A stretch of 64,000 nt of DNA from Peristeroidobacter agariperforans (GTDB lineage Bacteria > Pseudomonadota > Gammaproteobacteria > Steroidobacterales > Steroidobacteraceae), in NCBI RefSeq assembly GCF_004138335.1, contig NZ_RYFW01000001.1, forward strand, positions 1,798,001 through 1,862,000, written 5' to 3'. Below the pieces are notes generated by a model, which had not been told where the DNA came from, searched no databases, and saw only the letters and a list, made by a program, of their open reading frames with translations. Below, one piece after another: positions 1 to 8,305 of the stretch (position 1 is its first letter; every line of letters begins with the position of its first letter). A program made the position numbers and the translations under genes.

Positions 1-2
1 GT

Positions 3-194
3 GGCCGGCTGTCCATTTTCTATGTCCAGGGCGTCGCACGCATACCGGCGGATTTCGATTGCGTCGCCGACATCGAAGGTCACTGGAGAGATAACAGCAT
101 CGTGCTGCGCGCGGCATCGGGCGCAGCGGTGGCAGTCCATTGTCATCTCGACTTCCTGCGCACGGGAACCTTACCGGGGCTCGCATTACAATGA
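3..194 (+). CDS. C-terminal end of an unidentified protein (5' truncated by the window)
   Basis: An open frame enters from the left edge and ends at a TGA at 192-194. About 63 residues are visible, containing Asp-Ile-Glu-Gly-His-Trp and Val-His-Cys-His. Its stop overlaps the ATG of the sugar transporter at 191 in an ATGA arrangement, so the two are probably translationally coupled and belong to one operon. I do not recognise the family from this tail. Given the context it may be another enzyme of the xylan locus, but that is only a guess from position. Confidence 0.5.
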   Translation, partial: GRLSIFYVQGVARIPADFDCVADIEGHWRDNSIVLRAASGAAVAVHCHLDFLRTGTLPGLALQ

Positions 195-1573
195 AACAAA
201 CGCTCAACGGCACTTTGGTCCGGACGGTCTTCGTGGCTGCGCTGGGCGGCTCGTTGCTTGGGTTCGACACGGCAGTTATCGCCGGGTCGACGCAGGGGCT
301 GACGCAGGTGTTCAATCTCTCGCCGGCCGAGCTGGGGTTCACAGTGTCGGCGGCGCTGTGGGGCACGGTGCTGGGTGCGATGGCGGCAGGCTGGCTTGGC
401 CGCGTGCTCGGCGGGCGCACGAGTCTGCTCATTCTCGCCGCGTGCTACCTCATATCGGCGTTGGGCTGTGCGCTTTCCCCATCTTGGATGTGGCTGTTGA
501 TCTTCCGCTTCGTCGGCGGCCTCGGCATGGGCGGTTCATCCGTGATTGCGCCGGTATATATCGCCGAGATTGCTCCCGCCGCGTGGCGGGGGCGATTGGT
601 CGGCGCATTTCAGATAAACATCATTGGCGGCATTCTGCTCGCGTATCTATCGAACTACGTGATCGGATTGTTTCCGTTGGGCGATGTCGAGTGGCGCTGG
701 CAGCTGGGCGTCGCAGCCGCGCCGGCGGCACTGTTTCTATCGATGCTGATCGGTATTCCGCAGAGCCCACGATGGTTGATCGCACAGAATCGCCTGACGG
801 AAGCAGATCAGGTGCTTGCGATGCTCGGCTCGCTGCAGCCGCAAGTGGAGCGGGAAACTATCCGCGCGTCGCTGCAGGCGGATGTGGGGCCGAGCTCAGA
901 TCGGCTGTTTCAGTGGCGCTATCGCCGCCCGATCCTGCTGGCGCTGGTGCTGGCCTCGTTCAATCAGTTGATCGGCATCAACGCGGTGCTCTACTACTTG
1001 AACGATATCTTCCAGATGGCTGGCTTCGATCGCGCGTCGCAGAACGCACAGGCCGTGGCCGTCGGTGCGACGATGCTGATCGCCACTCTCATCGCACTGA
1101 GCCTGATCGATCGGTTCGGCCGACGCACGCTGTTGTTGGTGGGCTCCGTCGGACTGGCGGTGTGCCTGGCCGCCATCGCGACGATCTTCCGGATCCAGCA
1201 GTATCAGCAGATGCTGCTGGTGTTCGTGGTCGGCTACGTGGCGTTCTTCGCGTTTTCGCAGGGCGCGGTCGTCTGGGTGTACCTCAGTGAAATTTTCCCC
1301 GATCGCGTGCGCGCGCAAGGGCAGAGCCTCGGCAGCTCGACGCATTGGGTGATGAACGCCCTCGTGTCGGCCGCCTTTCCGGTGGTCGCAACTCAGTCGC
1401 AGTCCGGGCCCTTCTTCGGGTTCCTGGTCATGGTGATCCTGCAGTTTCTGGTCGTGTGGATGTTCTTTCCCGAGACCAGCGGCATCAGACTCGAAGACAT
1501 TCAACGGCGCTTGGGAACCTCGGATCCTACTGACGGCGCAGTCGTCGTGCAGGGCGCCCGCGAAGCTCCCTAG
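191..1573 (+). CDS. MFS sugar porter (XylE/sugar:H+ symporter family)
   Basis: This is a 460-residue major facilitator protein of the sugar porter family, an inner-membrane sugar/proton symporter. Family marks are visible in order: LLGFDTAVIAG in helix 1, the GRxLGGR loop after helix 2, VYIAEIAPAAWRGR, the central-loop motif PQSPRWL, QLIGINAVLYY in helix 7, DRFGRR, SEIFPDRVRAQG and a terminal FPETSG. The start at 191 is preferred over an upstream in-frame start at 140 because it begins directly at helix 1 and overlaps the stop of the preceding partial gene. In this locus xylose, another pentose or a uronic acid is the likely substrate. A second, different sugar porter is encoded at 9475-10965. 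Substrate cannot be read from sequence alone. Confidence 0.9.
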   Translation: MKQTLNGTLVRTVFVAALGGSLLGFDTAVIAGSTQGLTQVFNLSPAELGFTVSAALWGTVLGAMAAGWLGRVLGGRTSLLILAACYLISALGCALSPSWMWLLIFRFVGGLGMGGSSVIAPVYIAEIAPAAWRGRLVGAFQINIIGGILLAYLSNYVIGLFPLGDVEWRWQLGVAAAPAALFLSMLIGIPQSPRWLIAQNRLTEADQVLAMLGSLQPQVERETIRASLQADVGPSSDRLFQWRYRRPILLALVLASFNQLIGINAVLYYLNDIFQMAGFDRASQNAQAVAVGATMLIATLIALSLIDRFGRRTLLLVGSVGLAVCLAAIATIFRIQQYQQMLLVFVVGYVAFFAFSQGAVVWVYLSEIFPDRVRAQGQSLGSSTHWVMNALVSAAFPVVATQSQSGPFFGFLVMVILQFLVVWMFFPETSGIRLEDIQRRLGTSDPTDGAVVVQGAREAP

Positions 1574-1689
1574 CATCGCAGTCGGCTTTCTTACACACTG
1601 CGTGCGCACTTTCCCCTGCCCCGGGGAACTTCGATTTGGCTGACCCATTCCCACTACATCGCAGCGAAATCTGCGACCGGAGATCAGCC

Positions 1690-2247
1690 ATGCGTCACTT
1701 GCGAGAACTCACCCTCATCGTGTGCTTGTTTTGCGTCATCCCTGCCGCCGCAGCGGCTGAGCAGGACACTCGTGCTGTTAGCGACACCGCACTGACGGCC
1801 AAGGTCAAATCAGCTCTGGCCGCCGATAGCGCTGTGCAAGCGACAGACATCGAGGTCGAGACACGCGACGGCATCGTTCAGTTGAGCGGATTTGTCGAGT
1901 CCGAGGACGCGGTCTCTGCGGCCGTGATGCGCGCTCGAGCGGTCGATGGCGTCGATGAAGTTCGCAATGACCTGGTCGTTCGCAATGAGGACCGGCCTGC
2001 TCAGCAGCCCGTCTCCGACACCGTGATTGCGGCCCGAGTCCGCAGCAGCCTGGGCAACGTTGAAATGGACGACGAGAGCGACGTCAATGTCGAAGTGAGC
2101 GCGGGCGTGGTGCAGCTGAGCGGCTTTGTGACCAGCGTGGAAGAGAAAGCTCGCGCGGGCGATGCGGCGAGTGCCGTGCCTGGCGTTAGAGACGTTGAGA
2201 ACAATATCGCGCTGACCGAGGAGCACGAGCGCGCGCCGCAGGAATGA
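1690..2247 (+). CDS. Exported BON-domain protein (OsmY-like)
   Basis: The product is 185 residues with a signal peptide ending near AAAAAEQ and two BON domains at about residues 29-85 and 104-165. Each domain shows the conserved pattern of a short helix, an IEVETRDGIVQLSGFV-type strand pair and a terminal VRNDLVV or VENNIAL strand. BON proteins such as OsmY act in the periplasm or at the envelope and are often stress induced. The ATG at 1690 is chosen because GGAG lies seven bases upstream and the signal peptide starts there; a TTG at 1636 would add 18 unrelated residues. It stands alone between the transporter and a convergent lipoprotein gene, with no visible link to xylan use. Confidence 0.85.
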   Translation: MRHLRELTLIVCLFCVIPAAAAAEQDTRAVSDTALTAKVKSALAADSAVQATDIEVETRDGIVQLSGFVESEDAVSAAVMRARAVDGVDEVRNDLVVRNEDRPAQQPVSDTVIAARVRSSLGNVEMDDESDVNVEVSAGVVQLSGFVTSVEEKARAGDAASAVPGVRDVENNIALTEEHERAPQE

Positions 2248-2274
2248 TCGGGGGCTCAGCCATCGCGAGGGTGC

Positions 2275-2943
2275 TCAATGCGCGCCCGCGAATCCCTTCG
2301 CTTCCCTGATCACCCGGTTAGCCGAGACGACCGACCACGCCGCAAGCGGACAGCCGCCATCTTCCAGACGCCGCGAGGTCCACCAGTTGCACATGCGAGG
2401 AAAGAAGAAGCGTCGCTTGGCATAATAGAATTTGTTCGGCTCGGGAGTACCGTGCAGCGGCGCGCCAAACGATCTGGGTGTGCTCTGCTTGAACTCTGCT
2501 TCGATCGAGGCCGTGAGTTTCCGCAATCCCTCCGCCGAGAGTCGCACCTTGATGACTTCATTGGCCAGCAGCGCTTCCGCCGTTGGATGCTCGAAGCCGA
2601 TGACGTGAACGGCGCTGGCCGTCGAGAAGAATGCCGCGCGAAGGGCGAGCCACCAGGTTTCTTCACCGGGCGGCGCTTGATAGAAACGAGCATCGCCCCA
2701 GCCGAACTCGAGATACCGTGACTCCGGAAAGTCGGCGAGCACCGACCAATTGCGATTCGGCCAATCGGCGGCGGCGACTGCGACGCCGGTGTGCCAGGCG
2801 CGTTTGATCACATACACCGAATGCAGGGAATCTTGCGGCGTCGTGGGCGGATAGCACGCGTCATTCGAAGCGCAGCCGGAGAGCGTGCCCGCCAGCAGCA
2901 CCGTGACAAATAACGACAGCAGTTGTCGAAAGCCGTGGGTCAT
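2275..2943 (-). CDS. DUF2459 family lipoprotein
   Basis: This 222-residue protein begins with a lipoprotein signal peptide whose lipobox is LSGC. The mature part has the DUF2459 hallmarks: VYVIKRAWHTGVAV near the start, YLEFGWGDARFYQ in the middle and a late CNWWTSRRL segment. The family (also described in a urease-region subfamily) has no established function; the paired His and Gly-Trp-Gly-Asp motifs suggest an enzymatic or ligand-binding fold. It converges with the BON gene, 27 bp apart, and lies 60 bp downstream of the phosphatase gene on the same strand, so the two could be co-transcribed. Confidence 0.8.
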   Translation of the reverse strand: MTHGFRQLLSLFVTVLLAGTLSGCASNDACYPPTTPQDSLHSVYVIKRAWHTGVAVAAADWPNRNWSVLADFPESRYLEFGWGDARFYQAPPGEETWWLALRAAFFSTASAVHVIGFEHPTAEALLANEVIKVRLSAEGLRKLTASIEAEFKQSTPRSFGAPLHGTPEPNKFYYAKRRFFFPRMCNWWTSRRLEDGGCPLAAWSVVSANRVIREAKGFAGAH

Positions 2944-3003
2944 GCACGGCGCACGCTACATTAAACGTAACTTAGGCGGCAATCCGCCGCAGATGCAAGG
3001 CGA

Positions 3004-4677
3004 TCAGGGCTGGAAGACCGGTAGCGCGCGACCGTCGAATTCGCCGGCGGGGACTTCCAGTCCGATGATCTTCGCCAGTGTCGGTGCGAGATCCACCGTT
3101 TCGACGGCGACTGGCTGCTCGAAGCCAACGATGCCCCGCCACCAGAACACCAGCGGCACGCGGCGGTCATAGCCCCAAGGCGAGCCGTGCGACGCGGTGT
3201 AGTCGCTCTCCACGTTCTTCGGCAGCTGATACAGCGAGATATAAGGTTTGAGCAGCACGACCAGATCGCCCGAGCGCTGCGCATTGAAACTAGCCTTGGC
3301 GCGCTGGAGCAGCGTCCATTCATCGACCGGGCCCGACGGCGGCTCGGCCGCGATCAACTCGTCTTTCGTGAACACCGCGGCGATCTGCGGGTGATTGCGA
3401 TAGAACTGAGCGGCGCGATGAAGAGCGCCTGCGCGGCGATCCGCGGGAATCGCGGCATTCAAGTAAACATCGTTTGCGAACTCTTTCGGGCCGAGCAGGA
3501 TAGGCTTCGGCAGATCCGGCAGTTCCTTTTCGAGGATCGCGCTGACGTTCGCGGCCAGCAGGTTCGTATCGATGCGAGCCGCTTCGGTGACGCCGCGCTG
3601 TTTGTTTCTTTCCGTGGTATCGACGCCGCCGTGGTCGGCGGTCAGTGCGACCACGTACGGGATGCCGGTCTTGTCGAGGCCCGCGAGCAGCCGACCGATC
3701 GATTGATCGAGCGCGAGTTGCTGCGTGCACATCTCGGCCCCTTCGGTGCCGTAGTAGTGGCCGGCGTAGTCTGTGCCGGAGAAGCTCACGGCGAGCAGAT
3801 CGGTTGTGCCTTTGCCGCCGAGATTGAAGCTCTTTACCGCGGCGAGCGCGGCGTCGACGGTGAACGCATCCATCGCTGGGGTCGCGCGCCAGCGCTTTGA
3901 GTTGGCGGGAAGATTCTGCAGCGTGCCGATGGAAATAGTGTCGGTGAGCTTGGTCTCGCGCGATCGCGAGGCGCAAGCGGCCGGCAGCTTCAGCACCGAA
4001 GGCGAACCGTACGACTTGCGAAGGTTGGCATTGACCTTATCGGCGATCTCTTTGGGAATGCTCGACTCTTTGCCTGCATACGTCGTGAAGCCCGTTTGGG
4101 TCCACCACAAGGCGAGGTCGGCGTTGTGACCGCCGAGCATCACCGCCGAGCGATCCTTACCGGCGACCGATACGACTCGAGTGGCGGGATCGCGCGCCTT
4201 CATGCGATCGCCGAGCGTCGGCACTAGTAATGACTGGGGCGAGATGACCGTCTTGTCCACGACGCTGCCAGCCGGCTCGGGCTTTTCCACGCAGTACAGC
4301 GTGAATGTTTCCTTCCCGTTCACGGTCCGCGGCAGCAACGGATCCTGCCAGTCGTTCGCGATGATGCCGGTTCGTCCCGGCCGCGCGCCGGTCAGGATGG
4401 TGGAATGGCCGGGGCAGGTTTCGGTCGACGCGTGGCTCTGATGGCCCTTGGGAAACACCGCGCCGCTGGCCAGACGCTTCAGCCCGGCTTGATACAACGG
4501 ACGGTATTCGGTGAACACATCGGAGGAGAACTGGTCGACCGCGATGGCGACGACGAGCTTGGGACGCGGCGGTTCGGCTGCGTGCAGCGAGGCTGCGGTG
4601 AGCGAGCCGACCAACATGCAGGCGGACAGGCAACGCACGATTGCCGAGCGGAGTGTTGAATTCATGGGCGGCGACAT
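3004..4677 (-). CDS. Secreted alkaline phosphatase superfamily enzyme (PafA-like)
   Basis: The 557-residue protein has a signal peptide ending near SLHAAEPP and a type I phosphodiesterase/alkaline phosphatase fold. VVAIAVDQFSSD supplies the first metal-binding Asp, STETCPGHSTILTG contains the probable Thr nucleophile, LTADHGGV gives the Asp-His metal pair, and TASHGSPWGYDRRVPLV gives the last His. This layout matches PafA, a calcium-dependent periplasmic phosphomonoesterase with a Thr nucleophile. The ATG at 4677 is preferred because AAGG lies seven bases upstream; a second ATG four codons later is possible. It shares strand with the xylose operon but is separated from xylD by 178 bp, so a phosphate-scavenging role is more likely than a xylan role. 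Confidence 0.8.
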   Translation of the reverse strand: MSPPMNSTLRSAIVRCLSACMLVGSLTAASLHAAEPPRPKLVVAIAVDQFSSDVFTEYRPLYQAGLKRLASGAVFPKGHQSHASTETCPGHSTILTGARPGRTGIIANDWQDPLLPRTVNGKETFTLYCVEKPEPAGSVVDKTVISPQSLLVPTLGDRMKARDPATRVVSVAGKDRSAVMLGGHNADLALWWTQTGFTTYAGKESSIPKEIADKVNANLRKSYGSPSVLKLPAACASRSRETKLTDTISIGTLQNLPANSKRWRATPAMDAFTVDAALAAVKSFNLGGKGTTDLLAVSFSGTDYAGHYYGTEGAEMCTQQLALDQSIGRLLAGLDKTGIPYVVALTADHGGVDTTERNKQRGVTEAARIDTNLLAANVSAILEKELPDLPKPILLGPKEFANDVYLNAAIPADRRAGALHRAAQFYRNHPQIAAVFTKDELIAAEPPSGPVDEWTLLQRAKASFNAQRSGDLVVLLKPYISLYQLPKNVESDYTASHGSPWGYDRRVPLVFWWRGIVGFEQPVAVETVDLAPTLAKIIGLEVPAGEFDGRALPVFQP

Positions 4678-4792
4678 CGGAGCCTTATGAGAGCCGGAAC
4701 TCGACTCGAATAGCCGTCCATTTTACGGCGCCCGGTCGGCCGCGTCAGGTTAAGCCTCTGACATGCGCACGCCGAGCCGGCGCCCGGATTCG

Positions 4793-4847
4793 CGCCAGCC
4801 CGTCACTTTGATCTGCGTTTGTTTCGCCAGCGTTACAGGGGCTGGCG
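4793..4847 (-). terminator. Loose inverted repeat after the xylose operon
   Basis: CGCCAGCCC at 4793-4801 is the reverse complement of GGGCTGGCG at 4839-4847, just downstream of the xylD stop. The loop is 37 bases and there is no T run, so at best this is a weak or factor-dependent terminator separating the xylose operon from the phosphatase gene. Confidence 0.25.
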
Positions 4848-4855
4848 AGCGTGGC

Positions 4856-6628
4856 TCAATGATTGTGCCGCGGCGTTTTCTTGGCTACCTGCCGATATTT
4901 CAACGCCATTTCCATCACCCCGCCGGTATCGAGCTGGCTGACGGTGGAGCGATACAGCTCCTGCCACGGCGTCGCGCTTTCGGGGACCGGGGGAATGCCG
5001 TCCTTCTTGCGGCGTTCGATCTCTTCATCGGACACCAGCATGTCGCAGCGGGACTGATTCAGATCGATACGGATGATGTCGCCGGTCCGCAGCCAGGCGA
5101 GGCCGCCGCCAGCGGCGCTTTCCGGAGAGGCGTTCAGGATCGACGGGCTGTCGGAGGTGCCGGACTGCCGGCCGTCGCCGATCGTCGGCAAGCTCGCGAT
5201 GCCGCGCTTCAGCAGCGCATCGGGCGGCTGCATGTTCACGACTTCGGCAGAGCCGGGCCAGCCGAGCGGGCCGGCGCCGCGAATCACCAGCACGCTGCGC
5301 TCGTCGATATTCAGCGCCGGATCGTTGATGCGGGCCCGATAGTCATCGGAGCCATCGAACACGATGGCGCGACCTTCGAACACGTTGTCGTGCCCGGCTT
5401 CGCCCAGATAGCGACGGCGGAAATCTTCGGTGATCACACTCGCCTTGAGGATCGCGAAGTCGAACAGGTTGCCGCTCAACACGACAAAGCCCGCGCGCTC
5501 GCGCAGAGGCTTGTCGTAGGTCGTGATCATCTCGCGGTCGCGGCTCGCGCGGCCTTTGACGTTTTCTTTCAACGTGCGACCGGTGACGGTCATCGCGTCG
5601 GGGTGCAGCTTGCCTGCTTCGATCAGCTCGTGCAGAACCGCTGGGACGCCGCCGGCGCGATGGAAGCGCTCGCCCAGATACTTGCCGGCAGGCTGCATGT
5701 TGAGCAGCAGCGGGATCTCATGACCGTACCTGGTCCAGTCCTGAGGATTCAGTTCCACGCCGGCGTGCCGTGCCATTGCGGTCAGGTGCGGCTGCGCATT
5801 CGTCGAGCCGCCGAGGGCCGCAATTGCAGTGATCGCGTTGAGGAACGATTCACGCGAGAGGATCTTGGACGGGCGCAAATCTTCGAAGGCCATTTCAACG
5901 GCACGACGCCCGGTCTCATACGCCATCTGACCACGCTCGCGATACGGCGCGGGAATGGCGGAGCAACCCGGCAACGACAGGCCGAGCGTTTCAGCGACGG
6001 CGTTCATCGTCGACGCGGTGCCCATGCTGTTGCAGTGGCCGGGCGAGGGCGCGGAAGCTGCGGCCGCATCGAGAAACTCTTGTTCGGTAATTTGACCCGC
6101 GGCGAGACGCCGCCGGCTCTTCCAGATCACTGTGCCGGAGCCGACCAACTCATCTTCGAACCAGCCATCGAGCATCGGGCCACCGGAGAGCACGATGGCG
6201 GGGATGTCGACCGTCGATGCTGCCATTACGGCAGCAGGCGTCGTTTTGTCGCAGCCCGTCGTCAACACGACAGCGTCGATCGGATAGCCGTGCAGGATTT
6301 CAACCAGGCCGAGATAGGCGAGATTGCGATCCAGGGCCGCGGTCGGGCGCCGGCAATTCTCGAAGATCGGATGCGTGGGGAATTCCATCGGAATGCCGCC
6401 GGCATCGCGAATGCCTTCCTTCACGCGCGTGGCCAGATCGACATGGATGCGATTGCAGGGAGTGAGGTCGCTGCCGCTCTGAGCGATGCCGACGATGGGC
6501 TTGCCGCTCATCAGCTCTTTCGGCGTCAGGCCGTAATTCATGAAGCGCTCCAGGTAGAGCGCCATCATGTCGATGTGATCGCGGGCGTCGAACCAATCCT
6601 GGGAGCGGAAGCGGCGCTTAGCCGTCAT
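4856..6628 (-). CDS. xylD: D-xylonate dehydratase (IlvD/Edd family)
   Basis: The enzyme removes water from D-xylonate to give 2-keto-3-deoxy-D-xylonate, the third step of the Weimberg pathway. It is 590 residues and carries the iron-sulfur ligands of the sugar-acid branch of the IlvD/Edd family: Cys58 in TPCNRIH, Cys126 in TTGCDKTTPA and Cys199 in GHCNSMGTAS. The GCDKTTPA form fits sugar-acid dehydratases rather than dihydroxyacid dehydratase IlvD. I place the start at the ATG at 6628 (MTAKRRF); it overlaps the end of the lactonase gene by 11 bp, showing translational coupling, and a longer open frame upstream has the composition of an out-of-frame shadow. It is the last gene of the five-gene operon. 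L-arabonate could be an alternative substrate. Confidence 0.9.
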   Translation of the reverse strand: MTAKRRFRSQDWFDARDHIDMMALYLERFMNYGLTPKELMSGKPIVGIAQSGSDLTPCNRIHVDLATRVKEGIRDAGGIPMEFPTHPIFENCRRPTAALDRNLAYLGLVEILHGYPIDAVVLTTGCDKTTPAAVMAASTVDIPAIVLSGGPMLDGWFEDELVGSGTVIWKSRRRLAAGQITEQEFLDAAAASAPSPGHCNSMGTASTMNAVAETLGLSLPGCSAIPAPYRERGQMAYETGRRAVEMAFEDLRPSKILSRESFLNAITAIAALGGSTNAQPHLTAMARHAGVELNPQDWTRYGHEIPLLLNMQPAGKYLGERFHRAGGVPAVLHELIEAGKLHPDAMTVTGRTLKENVKGRASRDREMITTYDKPLRERAGFVVLSGNLFDFAILKASVITEDFRRRYLGEAGHDNVFEGRAIVFDGSDDYRARINDPALNIDERSVLVIRGAGPLGWPGSAEVVNMQPPDALLKRGIASLPTIGDGRQSGTSDSPSILNASPESAAGGGLAWLRTGDIIRIDLNQSRCDMLVSDEEIERRKKDGIPPVPESATPWQELYRSTVSQLDTGGVMEMALKYRQVAKKTPRHNH

Positions 6629-7487
6629 AACGAACCTCGTTCGGAGCCACGCCGGGCGTGCCGACGCGGGTCGCGAACAGGCCTCCGGCGAGCGGTTGCG
6701 TGGCGAGCTGCTCTTTGGACAAGCCCTTCCACGCAGTGGTGATGTACAGGGTGCGCAGGTCGTTGCCGCCGAAGGCAACCTTCGTGCAGTTGGCGACCGG
6801 CATCTCGATGGTTTGCAGCAGCTTGCCCTGCGGCGAAAAGCGCTGCACGCCCCAGCCGCCGAACAGGCCGATCCATACACAGCCCTCGGCGTCGATCGTC
6901 GGACCGTCCGGATACGCGCCTGGCTTTTGGATGCGGGCGAACTCGCGGCGATTGCTGAGCTCGCCGTCGTTCAAGTCAAAGGCGTAGATGATCCGTTCCA
7001 GGGTGTCGACGTGATACAGCGTGCGGCCGTCCGGGCTGGTCGTCGGACCGTTGGTGATCACGTAGTTCTCGTCGCAGCGGCGCAGTCCGCGGTGGTCGAA
7101 GCGGTACAACGAGCCGGTTGGCTGTGACTCTTCGTTGTCCATGGAGCCAAACCACAGGCGGCCGGCGCCGTCGACGTAACCGTCATTGAGTCGATTGCGC
7201 GGCTTGTCCGAATCGACGCGCGTGATCAACGTGAATTTGCCGCTCGTCGGATCGAACGAATGCAGGCCGCTCTTCGTGCCGGCGACGAAGCGTCCGCCGC
7301 TGGCCTTGACGATGAAGCCGACTTCTTCCGGCGCCGCCCACGAGCTCAGCGCGCTGCCACGAGTGTCGAAGCGATGAACCTGGCGGCCTTTGATGTCAAC
7401 GAACCAGACGGCCTGCTCTGGCGCCGACCAGAGCGGGCCTTCACCCAGTTGGGCGCCCACGGCGCAGACGCAATCGACTTTGCCCAT
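6618..7487 (-). CDS. xylC: SMP-30/gluconolactonase family xylonolactonase
   Basis: This 289-residue six-bladed propeller protein should hydrolyse D-xylono-1,4-lactone to D-xylonate in the cytoplasm; no signal peptide is present. The metal-binding residues of the SMP-30 family are visible: Glu16 in GEGPLW, Asn101 in LNDGYVDGAGRLWFG, Asn146 in TNGPTTSPDG and Asp194 in AYPDGPTIDAEG. It sits between the xylose dehydrogenase and xylonate dehydratase genes in pathway order, 30 bp after xylB and overlapping xylD. The family also includes gluconolactonases and arabinolactonases; the neighbours make xylonolactone the best assignment. Confidence 0.87.
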   Translation of the reverse strand: MGKVDCVCAVGAQLGEGPLWSAPEQAVWFVDIKGRQVHRFDTRGSALSSWAAPEEVGFIVKASGGRFVAGTKSGLHSFDPTSGKFTLITRVDSDKPRNRLNDGYVDGAGRLWFGSMDNEESQPTGSLYRFDHRGLRRCDENYVITNGPTTSPDGRTLYHVDTLERIIYAFDLNDGELSNRREFARIQKPGAYPDGPTIDAEGCVWIGLFGGWGVQRFSPQGKLLQTIEMPVANCTKVAFGGNDLRTLYITTAWKGLSKEQLATQPLAGGLFATRVGTPGVAPNEVRYDG

Positions 7488-7517
7488 GGTCAGTCCGTGA
7501 TGTGAGATTTCGCTGGC

Positions 7518-8285
7518 TCAGCGCCAGCCAGCATCCACGAAATATTCGTGTCCTGTACACATGCGGGCGTCGTCCGACGACAGGAACACCACCATGTTGG
7601 CCACGTCGTGCGGCTCGACGCGAGCCTTGATGCATTGCAGGCCGAGCATGCGCGCCTCTTCGTCCGGCGTGTGCCACAGCTTCATCTGGCGCGGCGTGCG
7701 CACACCGCCCGGTACTACGCAATTCACTCGAATCCCGAACGTTCCCAAGTCGCGGGCCAGCGATCGGGTCAGGCCTTCGATGCCGGCCTTTGCGGTCTGA
7801 TAGATGGCGAGGTCGGGAAGGGCCAGGTGCCAGGAGATCGAGCCGAGGTTGATGATGGCGCCGCCGCCGGCCGCCTTCATGTCCTCGACCACGGCCTGCG
7901 CGCAGAACAGGTGATGGCGCAGGTTCACAGCGATGCGATCGTCCCAGTACTTCTCGGTGATTTCCTGCAGCGTGTGACGATCGTCGTTGGCCGCATTGTT
8001 CACCAGGATATCGACGCCGCCGCCCAGGTCGGCACGCACGCGCAGAAACGTTTCGCGGATCGTGTCGATGCTCTTCAGATCGCAGCGGTAGTAGCGAGGC
8101 GGCGTGGCGCTGCTGGATTCCAGCTGGCGCTCGAGCTGTTTGGAATCGTCGTCGGCGATGTCGAGAAACGCCACGCGCGCGCCCTGGCGGACGAACGCTT
8201 CGACGATCGCCGCACCGATGCCGGAGCCGCCGCCGGTGACGACGACACGTTTGTTACGAAGCGAGGGATAAACGGTGTGAGACAT
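7518..8285 (-). CDS. xylB: NAD-dependent D-xylose 1-dehydrogenase (SDR family, Caulobacter XylB type)
   Basis: This short-chain dehydrogenase of 255 residues oxidises D-xylose to xylonolactone, opening the Weimberg pathway. The cofactor motif TGGGSGIG lies at residues 17-24, NNAAN at 96-100, and the catalytic set is Ser149, Tyr162 and Lys166 in YQTAK. The acidic Asp in VAFLDIADDD after strand 2 favours NAD. As I recall the Caulobacter crescentus XylB sequence, it is very close in several stretches, including NDDRH, GSISWHL and the terminal TGHEYxxDAGWR. The ATG at 8285 is chosen because the domain begins there; an upstream in-frame start adds 31 unlikely residues. The symbol follows Caulobacter usage and is unrelated to the xylulokinase called XylB in E. 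coli. Confidence 0.92.
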   Translation of the reverse strand: MSHTVYPSLRNKRVVVTGGGSGIGAAIVEAFVRQGARVAFLDIADDDSKQLERQLESSSATPPRYYRCDLKSIDTIRETFLRVRADLGGGVDILVNNAANDDRHTLQEITEKYWDDRIAVNLRHHLFCAQAVVEDMKAAGGGAIINLGSISWHLALPDLAIYQTAKAGIEGLTRSLARDLGTFGIRVNCVVPGGVRTPRQMKLWHTPDEEARMLGLQCIKARVEPHDVANMVVFLSSDDARMCTGHEYFVDAGWR

Positions 8286-8305
8286 AGAGTGAGCTGAGCC
8301 TGAGC

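Noticed and set aside
1-1290. Long open frame of 429 codons overlapping the first transporter
   Set aside because: Its translation is Arg/Gly-rich without domains, while the other frame gives a complete sugar porter; it is a GC-rich shadow frame.
3004-4677. Phosphatase as a sixth gene of the xylose operon
   Set aside because: It is separated from xylD by 178 bp with its own ribosome site and an inverted repeat, and its family acts on phosphomonoesters.
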